Shown here piece by piece: positions 26,978 through 35,700 of a DNA stretch of 64,000 nucleotides; position 1 is the first letter of the stretch; each line of letters opens with the position of its first letter. The position numbers and the translations under genes were made by a program. Origin of the DNA: G963422445 sp963422445 (lineage in GTDB: Bacteria > Pseudomonadota > Alphaproteobacteria > Thalassobaculales > Thalassobaculaceae); contig OY729512.2 of NCBI GenBank assembly GCA_963422445.2, positions 5,084,001-5,148,000 of the forward strand, given 5' to 3'. Under the pieces are notes generated by a model. The model worked only from the letters and a program-made list of their open reading frames with translations. It had not been told where the DNA came from and did not search any database.

Positions 26978-27114
26978 TACCCGCCCGTGGCGGTTTCTTT
27001 GTGGCAACCGTAAGAGTTTGTACCCCCGCTATGCGCACCTGATTCGTTCGTTAGCGAAATCAGAGGCAGAAGAAGGCCGATAGCGAAAGCGAACGGAACG
27101 ATCCATCTCATCAT
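26965..27114 (-). CDS. Small exported YHCH-motif protein (IS passenger)
   Basis: A 49-residue protein starting at ATG 27112-27114 after a GAGGAGAGACG ribosome site. It has a hydrophobic export signal (MMRWIVPFAFAIGLLLPLIS) and a short mature part ending NSYGCHKETATGGYHCH, the Cys/His motif common in small secreted or surface proteins of unknown function. Its 3' end overlaps that of the KilA-N gene by 13 bases in convergent orientation. It lies inside the mobile element. Confidence 0.65.
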   Translation of the reverse strand: MMRWIVPFAFAIGLLLPLISLTNESGAHSGGTNSYGCHKETATGGYHCH

Positions 27115-27160
27115 GTCGTCTCTCCTCAAGGCGGTTACAGCCCGGCGGGCGCCGGGCCGT

Positions 27161-27290
27161 TGCAAATCACCACACGGAGTGTGAAGACCCCGCCTATTCG
27201 CCAAGCGCGGGGAGCTACCCCGTGCCGGGTCTAAGGCTGTTCTATTCAGCGGGCGACCCGACAGAGCGGGAGGCCGTATGGTGATTTGCA
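27161..27290. other. Strong long-range inverted repeat / candidate structured RNA in IS1595-C
   Basis: TGCAAATCACCACACGG (27161-27177) pairs with CCGTATGGTGATTTGCA (27274-27290) over 17 positions with one mismatch, enclosing 96 bases. Inside are further complementary GC-rich pairs: CCCCGC with GCGGGG near 27188-27212, and GCCGGGTC near 27224-27231 with GACCCG near 27255-27260. There is no open frame of note. It lies between the passenger genes and the right terminal repeat. Could be a non-coding RNA, a folding DNA site for transposition, or a remnant. No known family recognised. Confidence 0.45.
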
Positions 27291-27397
27291 GGAAAGAGCT
27301 TGACGGGTCAGCGCGCGGAAGTCAACCTATGTATGTAATCCCCGAATTTATTGAGCAACAGGAGGAGGATAATCAGGCCTACAGCAGTAAGGGCATC

Positions 27398-27691
27398 CTA
27401 CTTCTTTACCATTGCCTGGCACATCCAAAAACCGAGAGCGAGCCCCCCCAAAGGCTTCCAGCCATCCTCCATCATTGCGTTGACTTGTCGGACAAAAAGA
27501 CGAGTATCGTCGGAAAACCCTTTAAGCTTTTCCTCTTCCACTCCCTCTTGTGTAATAACAGATAAACTTTTTCTATCCGTACAAACGAGCACATACTTTT
27601 CCCAATCGCCCGCATGCGCATATGCCGGAACGACAAAAGCAAGCATGAGGGTCATAAAGGCCCTGACACTGAAGGTCGTGAGTGGGTTCAT
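27398..27691 (-). CDS. Small exported DUF1737/DUF4177-like protein
   Basis: A 97-residue protein with a signal peptide (about residues 1-27, FMTLMLAFVVPAYAHA) then DWEKYVLVCTDRKSLSVI and VNAMMEDGWKPLGGLALG, the pattern of small proteins in which a VN-x-x-GW-PLGG motif follows a short strand. The ATG follows AGGGAGGACACT. Its 3' end overlaps the remains of the RHH gene in convergent orientation. Function unknown. Confidence 0.65.
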   Translation of the reverse strand: MNPLTTFSVRAFMTLMLAFVVPAYAHAGDWEKYVLVCTDRKSLSVITQEGVEEEKLKGFSDDTRLFVRQVNAMMEDGWKPLGGLALGFWMCQAMVKK

Positions 27692-27703
27692 AGTGTCCTC
27701 CCT

Positions 27704-27905
27704 ATTGATGGTCTTTGTAGGTGAGAGTACTCGGGCCTTTCAAGCCCTTGTCTGCATGATCTGCTTGCAAACCGACCGGCCAGCGAGTCTCAATGAACCA
27801 TCGCTCGGCGATTGTATCGTTCGGGAACATGCGGACGATCTCCACCAGCGAGAAACCCTTGCGAAAGTACTCGCCCGGTGCCTTGTGTGCCGTGATCCCC
27901 TTCCC
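27704..27905 (-). pseudogene. N-terminal remnant of another IS1595 transposase
   Basis: Minus-strand translation gives HKAPGEYFRKGFSLVEIVRM then FPNDTIAERWFIETRWPVG, the typical start of an IS1595 transposase (compare the start of the protein at 25158: ITLMQLASMFPDEAAAKRWF). The zinc ribbon and DDE domain are absent. The remnant is cut at its 5' side by the IS1182-like element at 27909. Confidence 0.65.
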
Positions 27906-27978
27906 ACTGAGCTTCTTGCAAAATTGCCGGCCCGACCGGTTTTTTGCCTTGTCGAGGCTGATTTTGTTGTCGAGGACC

Positions 27979-29160
27979 TAGTGTCCTGTACGCAAAGTTC
28001 GTATTGTTAAGGGGGTGGTGTCGATTCGGGGGGCATGGTGATGCGACTTTCGGTGGAGATCAAGCTGAGCGCGGACGAGCGCAACGAGCTTGAGCGGCTG
28101 GCGCGCGGGCGCAAAGTCTGGCGAGGCCTGTCCGATCGGGCGCACATCGTGCTGCTGGCGGCCGAAGGGCTTACCAATGTGCAGATTGGGAGCGTGCTGG
28201 GCGTGACCAGCCAGACCGCCAGGAAGTGGCGCAATCGCTTCGCAGAGCATCGTCTTGACGGGCTTGACGACGAGCCGCGCTCCGGCCGTCCCCGGCGCAT
28301 CGATGACGACGCCGTGGCCGAGGTGGTGCGCAAGACGCTTGAGGAGAAGCCTCGTGACGCGACCCAATGGAGCACGCGCTCGATGGCGCAGGCGACGGGG
28401 TATGCGCCGTCGACGGTCAATCGCATCTGGCGAGCCTTTTCCCTTCAGCCGCACAGGAGCGAGACCTTCAAGCTCTCGGCAGACCCCTACTTCGTGGACA
28501 AGACGCGCGACATCGTGGGGCTCTACGTGGACCCGCCGCAGCATGCCATGGTCCTCTGCGTGGACGAGAAATCGCAGGTTCAGGCCCTCGATCGCACCCA
28601 GCCGCTGCTGCCGCTGCGCCCGGGGCAGGTCGAGCGGCGCACTCACGATTACAAGCGCAACGGCACGACCTCGCTCTTCGCAGCCCTTGACGTCGCCACA
28701 GGCAAGGTCATCGGACAGTGCTATCGGCGCCACCGCAGCGTGGAGTTCCGCAAGTTCCTGGATCACGTCGAGGCCAACGTGCCGCCCGACCTCGAGATCC
28801 ACATCGTCATGGACAACTACTCGACCCACAAGACGAAGACGATCCGCGACTGGTTCGCCCGGCGACCGCGCTGGCATGTTCACTTCACCCCGACCTCTGC
28901 CTCGTGGCTCAACCAAGTCGAGCGCTTCTTCGCCGATCTGACAGAGAAGCAGATCCGGCACGGGGTTCACCGATCGACCGTCGAGCTGGAGCAGGCGATC
29001 ACCGGGTACATCGACACCGTCAACGAGGACCCCAAGCCCTTCCGCTGGCACAAGACAGCCGATGAAATCCTGGCGTCCATCAAGCGCTTCTGCCTCAGGA
29101 CCCTCGAAACCGCTGCAGCCGCAACATCATAACGGTACGAACTTTGGAATCAGGACACTA
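27979..29160 (+). mobile_element. IS630-family element type 2, copy 2
   Basis: Same ends as the copy at 21238 (TAGTGTCCTGTACGCAAAG at the left and its partner at the right), again at TA within CTAG. It sits inside the IS1182-like element upstream of its promoter region. Confidence 0.93.
28035..29132 (+). CDS. IS630 transposase type 2 (intact)
   Basis: 365 residues, nearly identical to the proteins at 21294 and 55921. Distinguishing residues are TIRDWFARRPRW (Trp where the other two have Gly) and EKQIRHGVH (His where the others have Arg). DDE motifs are complete: CVDEKSQVQ, HIVMDNYSTHKTK and NQVERFFADL. The tryptophan makes this copy the more likely fully active version, because such an aromatic after the second Asp is common in relatives; that last point is inference. 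Confidence 0.92.
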   Translation: MVMRLSVEIKLSADERNELERLARGRKVWRGLSDRAHIVLLAAEGLTNVQIGSVLGVTSQTARKWRNRFAEHRLDGLDDEPRSGRPRRIDDDAVAEVVRKTLEEKPRDATQWSTRSMAQATGYAPSTVNRIWRAFSLQPHRSETFKLSADPYFVDKTRDIVGLYVDPPQHAMVLCVDEKSQVQALDRTQPLLPLRPGQVERRTHDYKRNGTTSLFAALDVATGKVIGQCYRRHRSVEFRKFLDHVEANVPPDLEIHIVMDNYSTHKTKTIRDWFARRPRWHVHFTPTSASWLNQVERFFADLTEKQIRHGVHRSTVELEQAITGYIDTVNEDPKPFRWHKTADEILASIKRFCLRTLETAAAATS

Positions 29161-29166
29161 GATCCC

Positions 29167-29224
29167 GGGGCCACCCCGTGGTATCTTGTTATTGTGGAAA
29201 CATAACATACCACGGGGTGGCCCC
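29167..29224. promoter_or_regulatory. Perfect 18-bp palindrome just before the IS1182-like transposase start
   Basis: GGGGCCACCCCGTGGTAT (29167-29184) and ATACCACGGGGTGGCCCC (29207-29224) are perfect inverted repeats around a 22-base AT-rich loop. The arm ends one base before the ATG at 29226, so no separate ribosome site is present. The hairpin would occlude initiation, or the palindrome could be an operator. In copy 2 (about 49787-49837) the arms have diverged. Confidence 0.6.
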
Positions 29225-29225
29225 G

Positions 29226-30365
29226 ATGATCCTTGACTCGACTCTATCCGATCTCTGGCGCCGATTTCAAGGGGAACTTTTCCCTGCGTTGGCCGAAGCG
29301 GTCGGTTCTCTCCTCGAGACGCACAAGCGCTTCGTGACAGCTCTCGATCTCGTCAAGGTGGAGGACTTCGTCGATGAGGTGTGGACCGGTCCGGGTCGGC
29401 CCCGGGAGGATCGCCGGGCGCAGGCCCGTGGCGTCATCGCCAAGGCGGTATGGGATCTGCCGACGATCCGCCACCTGATCGACAGGCTCAAGGTGGACCC
29501 GACGTTGCGCCGGCTGTGCGGCTGGTCGCGTGTCGCGGAGATCCCGAGTGAAGCGACGTTTTCGCGGGCATTTGCCGAATGGTCGCAGTCCCGTCTTCCG
29601 GAGAGGATGCACGCGGCTCTGGTTGCAGAGACACTGGGCGATGCGCTCATCGGCCACGTGTCGAGGGACCCGACGGCCATCGAGGCCCGGGAGACGCCGG
29701 CCCCGAAGCCGAAGGCCAGGACGCCGAACCGCAAGCGCGGCCGGCCCCGCAAGGGCGAGGAGAGGACGAAGGAGCCTGGGCGTCTCGAACAGCAAGCGAA
29801 CGGGATGGATCTCGATGAGAGGCTCGACGCGCTGCCGAAGGTCTGCGATCACGGGGCAAAGAAGAATGCCAAGGGGGTCATGGAGGCTTGGCGCGGTTAC
29901 AAGCTGCATATCGACACAGCAGACTGCGGGGCGCCGCTGAGTACCGTTCTCACATCGGCATCCGTCCATGACAGCCAGGTCGCGATCCCGCTGGCAATGA
30001 TGACCGCCGCGCGTGTGACCAATCTCTACGATCTCATGGACGCGGCCTATGATGCCAGGGAGATCTACCAGATGAGCGAACGGCTTGGCCATGTGCCGAT
30101 CATCGATGTCAATCCGCGCCGGGACAAGGACCTCAAGGAGGAGCGAGACCGGGAGGCCCGGGCCCGGCGTGCAGTAGGCCATGTCGATCCCGAGACCGTG
30201 CGGTTCCGGATCCGGTCCGGTGTCGAGAGGACCAACGCCCGCCTCAAGGATGAGTGTGGCGGGCGCCATGTCCGCGTCCGCGGACATTCCAAGGTCGCCT
30301 GCCATCTCATGTTCGGCATCCTGGCCCTGGCGGCTGACCAGTTGATACGTCTCGCCGTCCCATAG
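29226..30365 (+). CDS. IS1182-like transposase (IS5 superfamily)
   Basis: From MILDSTLSDLWRRFQGELFP, about 379 residues. The N-terminal helical domain includes CGWSRVAEIPSEATFSRAFA. A basic linker (KRGRPRKGEERTK) follows, then the DDE domain with GYKLHIDTADCGAPLSTVLT, HDSQVAIPL, DLMDAAYDAREI and VERTNARLKDECGGRHVRVR. One open frame. Compared with copy 2, the linker here is longer by a few residues. Potentially active, although its upstream region was split by the IS630. Confidence 0.85.
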   Translation: MILDSTLSDLWRRFQGELFPALAEAVGSLLETHKRFVTALDLVKVEDFVDEVWTGPGRPREDRRAQARGVIAKAVWDLPTIRHLIDRLKVDPTLRRLCGWSRVAEIPSEATFSRAFAEWSQSRLPERMHAALVAETLGDALIGHVSRDPTAIEARETPAPKPKARTPNRKRGRPRKGEERTKEPGRLEQQANGMDLDERLDALPKVCDHGAKKNAKGVMEAWRGYKLHIDTADCGAPLSTVLTSASVHDSQVAIPLAMMTAARVTNLYDLMDAAYDAREIYQMSERLGHVPIIDVNPRRDKDLKEERDREARARRAVGHVDPETVRFRIRSGVERTNARLKDECGGRHVRVRGHSKVACHLMFGILALAADQLIRLAVP

Positions 30366-30758
30366 CGCGGCTCCGACAACGCATACCGACCCTTCGCGGC
30401 CCTCTCGAAGAGAGGGACCCGGAGAGGCGTGTCCCGATGTCCACAAAGGTCCCTGTTTGGTCTCATCATCTCTGATGAGACACCGCGAATCCATGGATTC
30501 CGACCTCCAGGTGCAGAGGTGACCGGGATCAACCGACCGATCCGGCCTCACCGGACCCTGGGGACAGGAATTTTGCAAGAGGTTCAGTCGAAAGTAATTT
30601 TTTCGACCTTTGGCGTTGTAGACAAATGCATGCAGCCTTGTCTGCAATCCGTCGAAGCGAATTCCTGAGCGAATATCATTTTCTGGTGTACCGGGCAAGA
30701 GTGATGCCGGCCGAAATCCAAACCACTCATCCGCCATGTTCGGGCCTGCAAACCTGGC

Positions 30759-31448
30759 TCAGTTGTAGATCGACGCCCTCACCAGACTTTCGATATAGTC
30801 GTTTATTCGGCCGAAGGCCTGCGCGGCACGGTCGGTATCCGCGGCAGCAATAGCGTTGGCGGCCTCGCCATGCGCCAGAGGACCAACACGTACATCGTCA
30901 AGCCGGGCATGGCGGCTATACCAGAACCGGCGCGAAACCGGACGCAGCAACCGGTACATCTTGGTCGCATGTTCATTGTTCATTGCCGACATGCAAAGAT
31001 TGTCGAATTCACTGTCGGCTCGCAGAATTCCGATCGGATCGCAACGCGCCGCGGTCGCCCTGAATTCCGCGGTAAGCCGTGTGAACTCACGGCGCTGTTG
31101 CGGTGTCGCCCGCACCGCAGCACCGCGCGCCACCGCATCGTCAAGACCCCGGCTGACCTCGAGCAAACGAAGGACGGTCCGCGGCTCCACCGCTGTGACG
31201 CGAATGCCCCGGCGCGGCAGCACCATCAGCAAACCCGCGGCAGCAAGCCGTTGCACCGCCTCTCGCACCGGGGTGCGCCCGATCCCGATCGACTGCGCCA
31301 GAGCCATCTCCGTCACCACGGCCCCCGGCTCGAATTCAAGACGCACGATCTTTTCTTCAAGCCGGTGATAGGCAATTTCCTTCAGACTGTCTGGAGCCTG
31401 CGGCTCCAGTTCGGCCAGATCGGCAACGAGAAGTTCCTGAAAATCCAT
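30759..31448 (-). CDS. GntR-family (FadR/FCD type) transcriptional regulator
   Basis: I choose the start MDFQELLVADLAE (ATG 31446-31448, after GGAAGAAAG), giving about 230 residues; the longer frame overlaps the dioxygenase gene. The winged helix-turn-helix is seen in KEIAYHRLEEKIVRLEFEPG, GRTPVREAVQRLAAAG and LPRRGIRVTAV. The C-terminal FCD-type helical ligand-binding domain includes DSEFDNLCMSAMNNEH. It probably controls the adjacent dioxygenase and the catabolic cluster beyond; the effector is unknown. Confidence 0.87.
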   Translation of the reverse strand: MDFQELLVADLAELEPQAPDSLKEIAYHRLEEKIVRLEFEPGAVVTEMALAQSIGIGRTPVREAVQRLAAAGLLMVLPRRGIRVTAVEPRTVLRLLEVSRGLDDAVARGAAVRATPQQRREFTRLTAEFRATAARCDPIGILRADSEFDNLCMSAMNNEHATKMYRLLRPVSRRFWYSRHARLDDVRVGPLAHGEAANAIAAADTDRAAQAFGRINDYIESLVRASIYN

Positions 31449-31513
31449 ACTGGTCAACTTTCTTCCGCGATGCAGAACATCCGGGTGCCGGGCCGATATC
31501 CGAACCTCGGACG

Positions 31514-32368
31514 TCAGGCCGTTGGCCGGGCGCCCGCAACGGTCGTGCGATGCATGACCCTGGGGTAAACCGGATTCCAGGCACGCCCGCGATGCAGGAC
31601 ACAACGGTTGTCCCACATTACGAGGTCATGCTGCCGCCAAACATGGCGATACACGAATTCCGGTCGGGTTATATGCCGGTTCAGATCCTTGATCAGGGCC
31701 CGTCCCTCCGCAATCGGCAGGCCCTCGACATAAGATGCATGAGCGCCTGCGAACAGGTTCCGGCGGCGGGTCGCTGCATTGCGCCGGACCAGCGCCTGCC
31801 GAACCGGCGGCAACTCGCACTTGTCTCTGTCGCGCAACAGATTGGGATCGATCAAGCCTCGGGAGTATGCAAAATCATGCACGCAAATCATATCTTCAAG
31901 GGTTTCCCGGCGTCTTGCAGGCAGCGCCTCATAGGCCGCACGCATACTGGCAAATTCGGTCTCGCCACCCGCCGGAGGAACTCGATGCCCCGCCAGCAGG
32001 GACGCCATCGCTGGAACCGGCTTGAACGAACTGTCGGTGTGCCACATCTGGTTCCCGGTATTGAACACCATACGGGGATCTTCGGGTGGGATGATCCTGC
32101 CATCATTGTCGATGTTGGATAATATGGTGACGATCGTCCCGGCGCCGCCGGGATTCGAACTCACAGTGGTCTCCAACGGTCCGAAACGCTCCGTAAATGC
32201 GACATGCTCTGCGTCGGCAAGATCCTGACCGGAGAACACCAGAACGGAATGCTCCTCGAAGGCATCGCGAATGACGATAAAATCCGCATCAGTCACAGGC
32301 TGCTTCAGATCGACGCCGGTGATCTCCGCGGCGATGCACCGCGTCAGGGGCTTCACGGCAATGGTCAT
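31514..32368 (-). CDS. TauD/TfdA-family Fe(II)/2-oxoglutarate dioxygenase
   Basis: The 284-residue protein has the facial triad HxD in NQMWHTDSSFKPVPAMASLL (about residue 110) and the distal His in YPRVMHRTTVAGARP near the C-terminus, with the 2-oxoglutarate-binding Arg in MHRTTVAGARP. The N-terminal segment AAEITGVDLKQPVTDADF is typical. Relatives cleave sulfonates or aryloxyacids by hydroxylation. It is upstream of and co-directional with the GntR gene and divergent from the fused hydantoinase gene. Confidence 0.9.
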   Translation of the reverse strand: MTIAVKPLTRCIAAEITGVDLKQPVTDADFIVIRDAFEEHSVLVFSGQDLADAEHVAFTERFGPLETTVSSNPGGAGTIVTILSNIDNDGRIIPPEDPRMVFNTGNQMWHTDSSFKPVPAMASLLAGHRVPPAGGETEFASMRAAYEALPARRRETLEDMICVHDFAYSRGLIDPNLLRDRDKCELPPVRQALVRRNAATRRRNLFAGAHASYVEGLPIAEGRALIKDLNRHITRPEFVYRHVWRQHDLVMWDNRCVLHRGRAWNPVYPRVMHRTTVAGARPTA

Positions 32369-32711
32369 GGCATGTTCCCTTGATCAGCGGCAGACCTCAA
32401 CAGGCCGCTGCCATTGTCGAAAGCTAAAAGCGTACACTAGATCCGTCCACAAATGTTGACCGGTGGGGGCAATCATCGGCAATTTGATTGTTCTGTCGGA
32501 TGCGACGCTCGAATCTCTCTGGCCTATGACATTTGTCGTCGGACAAGGGTAGTCTTCGTTCACACAATGCATCGAGCCCGGAAAGCCGGGTGATCTTTCG
32601 CCAAGTACGCCTTTGGCGAAGTAGCCGGACAGACTCTGGCACGGCACGACAGACCTGACACAGTTCGATTCACGCAACCCTCCAGAGAGTCCATCATATT
32701 ACGGATACGCC
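32369..32711. other. Divergent intergenic region of the catabolic cluster
   Basis: No convincing gene lies between the dioxygenase and the fused hydantoinase/oxoprolinase gene. The stretch should carry divergent promoters and perhaps an operator for the GntR-type regulator, but I see no clear palindrome that I would call. Short frames here have no ribosome site. Confidence 0.5.
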
Positions 32712-35700
32712 ATGGCCCCCGCAAAACGTTATGCTCTTGGCATCGATATCGGCGGAACCTTCACCGATCTCGTCGCTCTCGATCTGATGACCGGTGCTTT
32801 CGAAACCGCGAAAGTGCTCACGGTCCCGTCCAACCCGCAGCGCGGTGTGGCCCATGGGCTGTCCGGTCTCTTGCCACGGATCGGTGGTAGTGCTGCTGTT
32901 ATCCGTGTCGTGCATGCAACGACATTGTTCAGCAATGCCTTGATCGAGCGCAAGGGCGCGAAGACCGGACTGATAACCACATCCGGTTTTCGCGATACCC
33001 TTGAACTCGGCCGCGAACGCAAATACGACATCTACGATCTGTTCCTGACCTTTCCGGATCCCCTGGTTCCGGGTGACCTGCGCCTTGAAGCAACAGAACG
33101 GATCGCGGCTGATGGCGCCATTCTCACACCGTTGGACGAGGATGGACTGCTCGCGGCGACAGAGACACTGGTCGCATCCGGTGTCGCCTCGATTGCGGTC
33201 GCCTTCCTGAACGCTCATGTCAATCCGGTTCACGAACAACGCGCGGCATCGCTGATCCGCACACGGCATCCCGACATCGCGGTTACTGCATCGTCGTATG
33301 TGAGTGCCGAGCCCGGGGAATATGAACGCAGTTCGACGGCGGCGATAAACGCCTTCATCATGCCACTGGCCGACCGTTACATCGATGGCCTCGCCGCGGA
33401 GCTGGACGGAGCCGGAATCACGGCACCCTTGATGCTTATGCTGTCGAGCGGGGGCCTGACGAATGTCGATGAAGCCCGGCGCGTGCCGGTTCAGTTGCTG
33501 GAGTCGGGGCCAGCCGCCGGCGCCCTGTCAGCCGGTCTGATTGGCGGCGGAACAGACATGCCGCAATTGCTGGCCTTCGACATGGGCGGAACCACGGCAA
33601 AGCTCGCCATCGTCGACGATGGTGCGCCAGAAGTCACCTATAGCTTCGAGGCAGCACGCGAACGACGCTTCGCGCCGGGAAGCGGTCTCCCGGTCAATTT
33701 GACCACGGTCGAACTCGTCGAGATTGGTGCCGGCGGCGGCAGCATTGCCCGGCGTGATTCACTCAACCTTCTCAAGGTGGGCCCCGAAAGCGCCGGCGCC
33801 GACCCCGGTCCGGCCTGCTACGGCCGCGGCGGCACGGCACCGACGGTAACAGATGCCGATCTATTACTCGGGTATCTCGACCCGGGCGGGTTTTCGACAT
33901 CCGCGATGACAATCAGTGCCGCGGCAGCCCGAAACGCAGTCGCCGGGCTCGCAAGGGAACTCGGATTGTCCGATCACGAAACCGCACTCGGAATCCACGA
34001 AATCGTGTGTGAAACGATGGCCCGGGCCGCCCAGGTGCATCTCGCCCGGAAAGGCCGCGACCCAAGGGAATACACCCTTTACGCCACCGGCGGCGCCGCC
34101 CCGGTCCACGCTTGTGCCGTGGCCGCCAGACTTGGCGTTGCCCGCGTCGTCATTCCGCCTGCCGCCGGCGTTGCCTCTGCACTCGGTCTCGCTGTGGCGC
34201 CGGCCCGGGTCGATCGCACGGCAGCCGTGGGACAGAGCGTCGTTCAGCTCGACTACGGCCGTTTAATGGCGATTTACCAAGCCCTGGAAAACGATGCGGT
34301 CCCCGTCGTAAGGCAATTGGGGACGGACGCCGCCGTCACCGTGACCCGACTTGCAGAAATGCGGTATTCTGGACAAGGTGCGGTTCTGGTCGTCGATATC
34401 ACCGAAGCCCTTACCGCAGAACACCCGCAAGCAGCGATCATCGCGGCGTTTCATGGGGTCCACGAACAAGCCTATGGGCGTCGTCTCGAGACTATCGCAG
34501 TCGAACTAATGACCGCGCGCCTCGCCGTGCAAGCACCGACAGTCCCCGGCAATCTGCGGACTCGGACGGTAGTCGGGCTACAGTTCCGGTCCGGCGGCGA
34601 CCGGCATGAACGCTGCATCCGGCTTCCTGGTGATACCGATGCACGAAGGGTTCCGGTCTGCTCCCGCGACTCCCTGTCAGCCGGCAATACGCTCTCAGGC
34701 CCTGCCATCATCGAAGACGGACATTCGACGACGGTCCTGCCGGATGGATGCCGACTCTCGGTTGACCTTTCAGGAAACATGGTGATCGAAATCGGCTCAA
34801 TGACGGGCCGTAGCACCGATCTCGCAAACCCTGTTCATCTGGAAATCCTCTGGAATCGCCTGATTGCCGCGGTCGACGAGGCCGCCGCGTCGCTGCTGCG
34901 TTCGGCGTTTTCGACCGTGGTCCGCGAGTCCTACGATTTCTCCTGCGTCGTCACCGATCTGCAGGGCCGGGCTCTCGCCCAGGCCAGCGACAGTATCCCG
35001 TCCTTCATCGGCACACTCCCCGACACGGTGAAACATTTTATCGAGGCGTTCCCGCCGGACACCCTGTCACCTGACGATGTCTTGGTCACCAACGACCCGT
35101 ATATGGGGACCGGCCACCTGCCCGACATTTCGGTCTGCCGCCCACTCTACCACGGCGGGATTCTGATCGGCTTTGCCGCGAGCACTGCTCACGCCCCGGA
35201 TATCGGCGGCAAGATTCGCTCGCCGGAGCCACGGGAAGTCTATGAAGAGGGATTGCAGATCCCGTTGCTCAAACTCCACAACGCCGGCCGCCCCGACGAA
35301 ACTCTGCTTGCCATCCTGCGCCGCAACGTGCGCGTACCGGATCAGGTCGAAGGCGATCTCGAGGCTCAGCTTGGCGCGCTCCTGATCATGGAGCGCAGGA
35401 TTGGCGATGTCATGGACGCTTACGGCCTCGCGGATCTGACACCTCTGTCCGATGCGATCTGCCGACGCACCGAAACTGCCGTCCGGACCGCCATCGCCGC
35501 TCTGCCGGACGGCCGCTATCACGCCGATCTGGAAACCGACGGTCTCGCCGGACAATCGATCAGGATCGCGGTGGCGGCGGAAATTTCGGGCGACCGGATC
35601 GATCTCGACTTCACCGGATCATCCGGGCAGGTGGCCAGGGCAGTGAACTGCCCGCTCTGCTACACCCGGGCGATGTCCTTCTACGCGATCAAATCCGCAC

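Larger units (their letters stand above)
25086..27343 (+). mobile_element. IS1595-family element type C with passenger genes
   Basis: A 2258-bp element with perfect inverted repeats of at least 31 bp beginning GGGGATTACATACATAGGTT, and an exact 8-bp duplication GAATTTAT (25078-25085, 27344-27351). Besides the transposase it carries a KilA-N/P63C gene translationally coupled to it, a small exported YHCH-motif protein on the other strand, and a region with a strong long-range fold (27161-27290). Apparently intact and recent. Confidence 0.93.
27909..30582 (+). mobile_element. IS1182-like element, copy 1, interrupted by IS630 type 2
   Basis: The left end GAGCTTCTTGCAAAATTGCC and the right end, read back as GAACCTCTTGCAAAATTCCT, are inverted repeats. 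The 27909-27977 stretch matches the outer end of copy 2 (49840-49911 reversed), which shows that the IS630 at 27979-29160 split this element between its terminal region and its transposase leader. No clear target duplication is seen. Confidence 0.8.

Noticed and set aside
27161..27290. Identification of the IS1595-C fold as an IscB/TnpB-type omega RNA
   Set aside because: No RuvC/HNH nuclease gene is present in the element and I could not match the known consensus, so only an unnamed structure is claimed.
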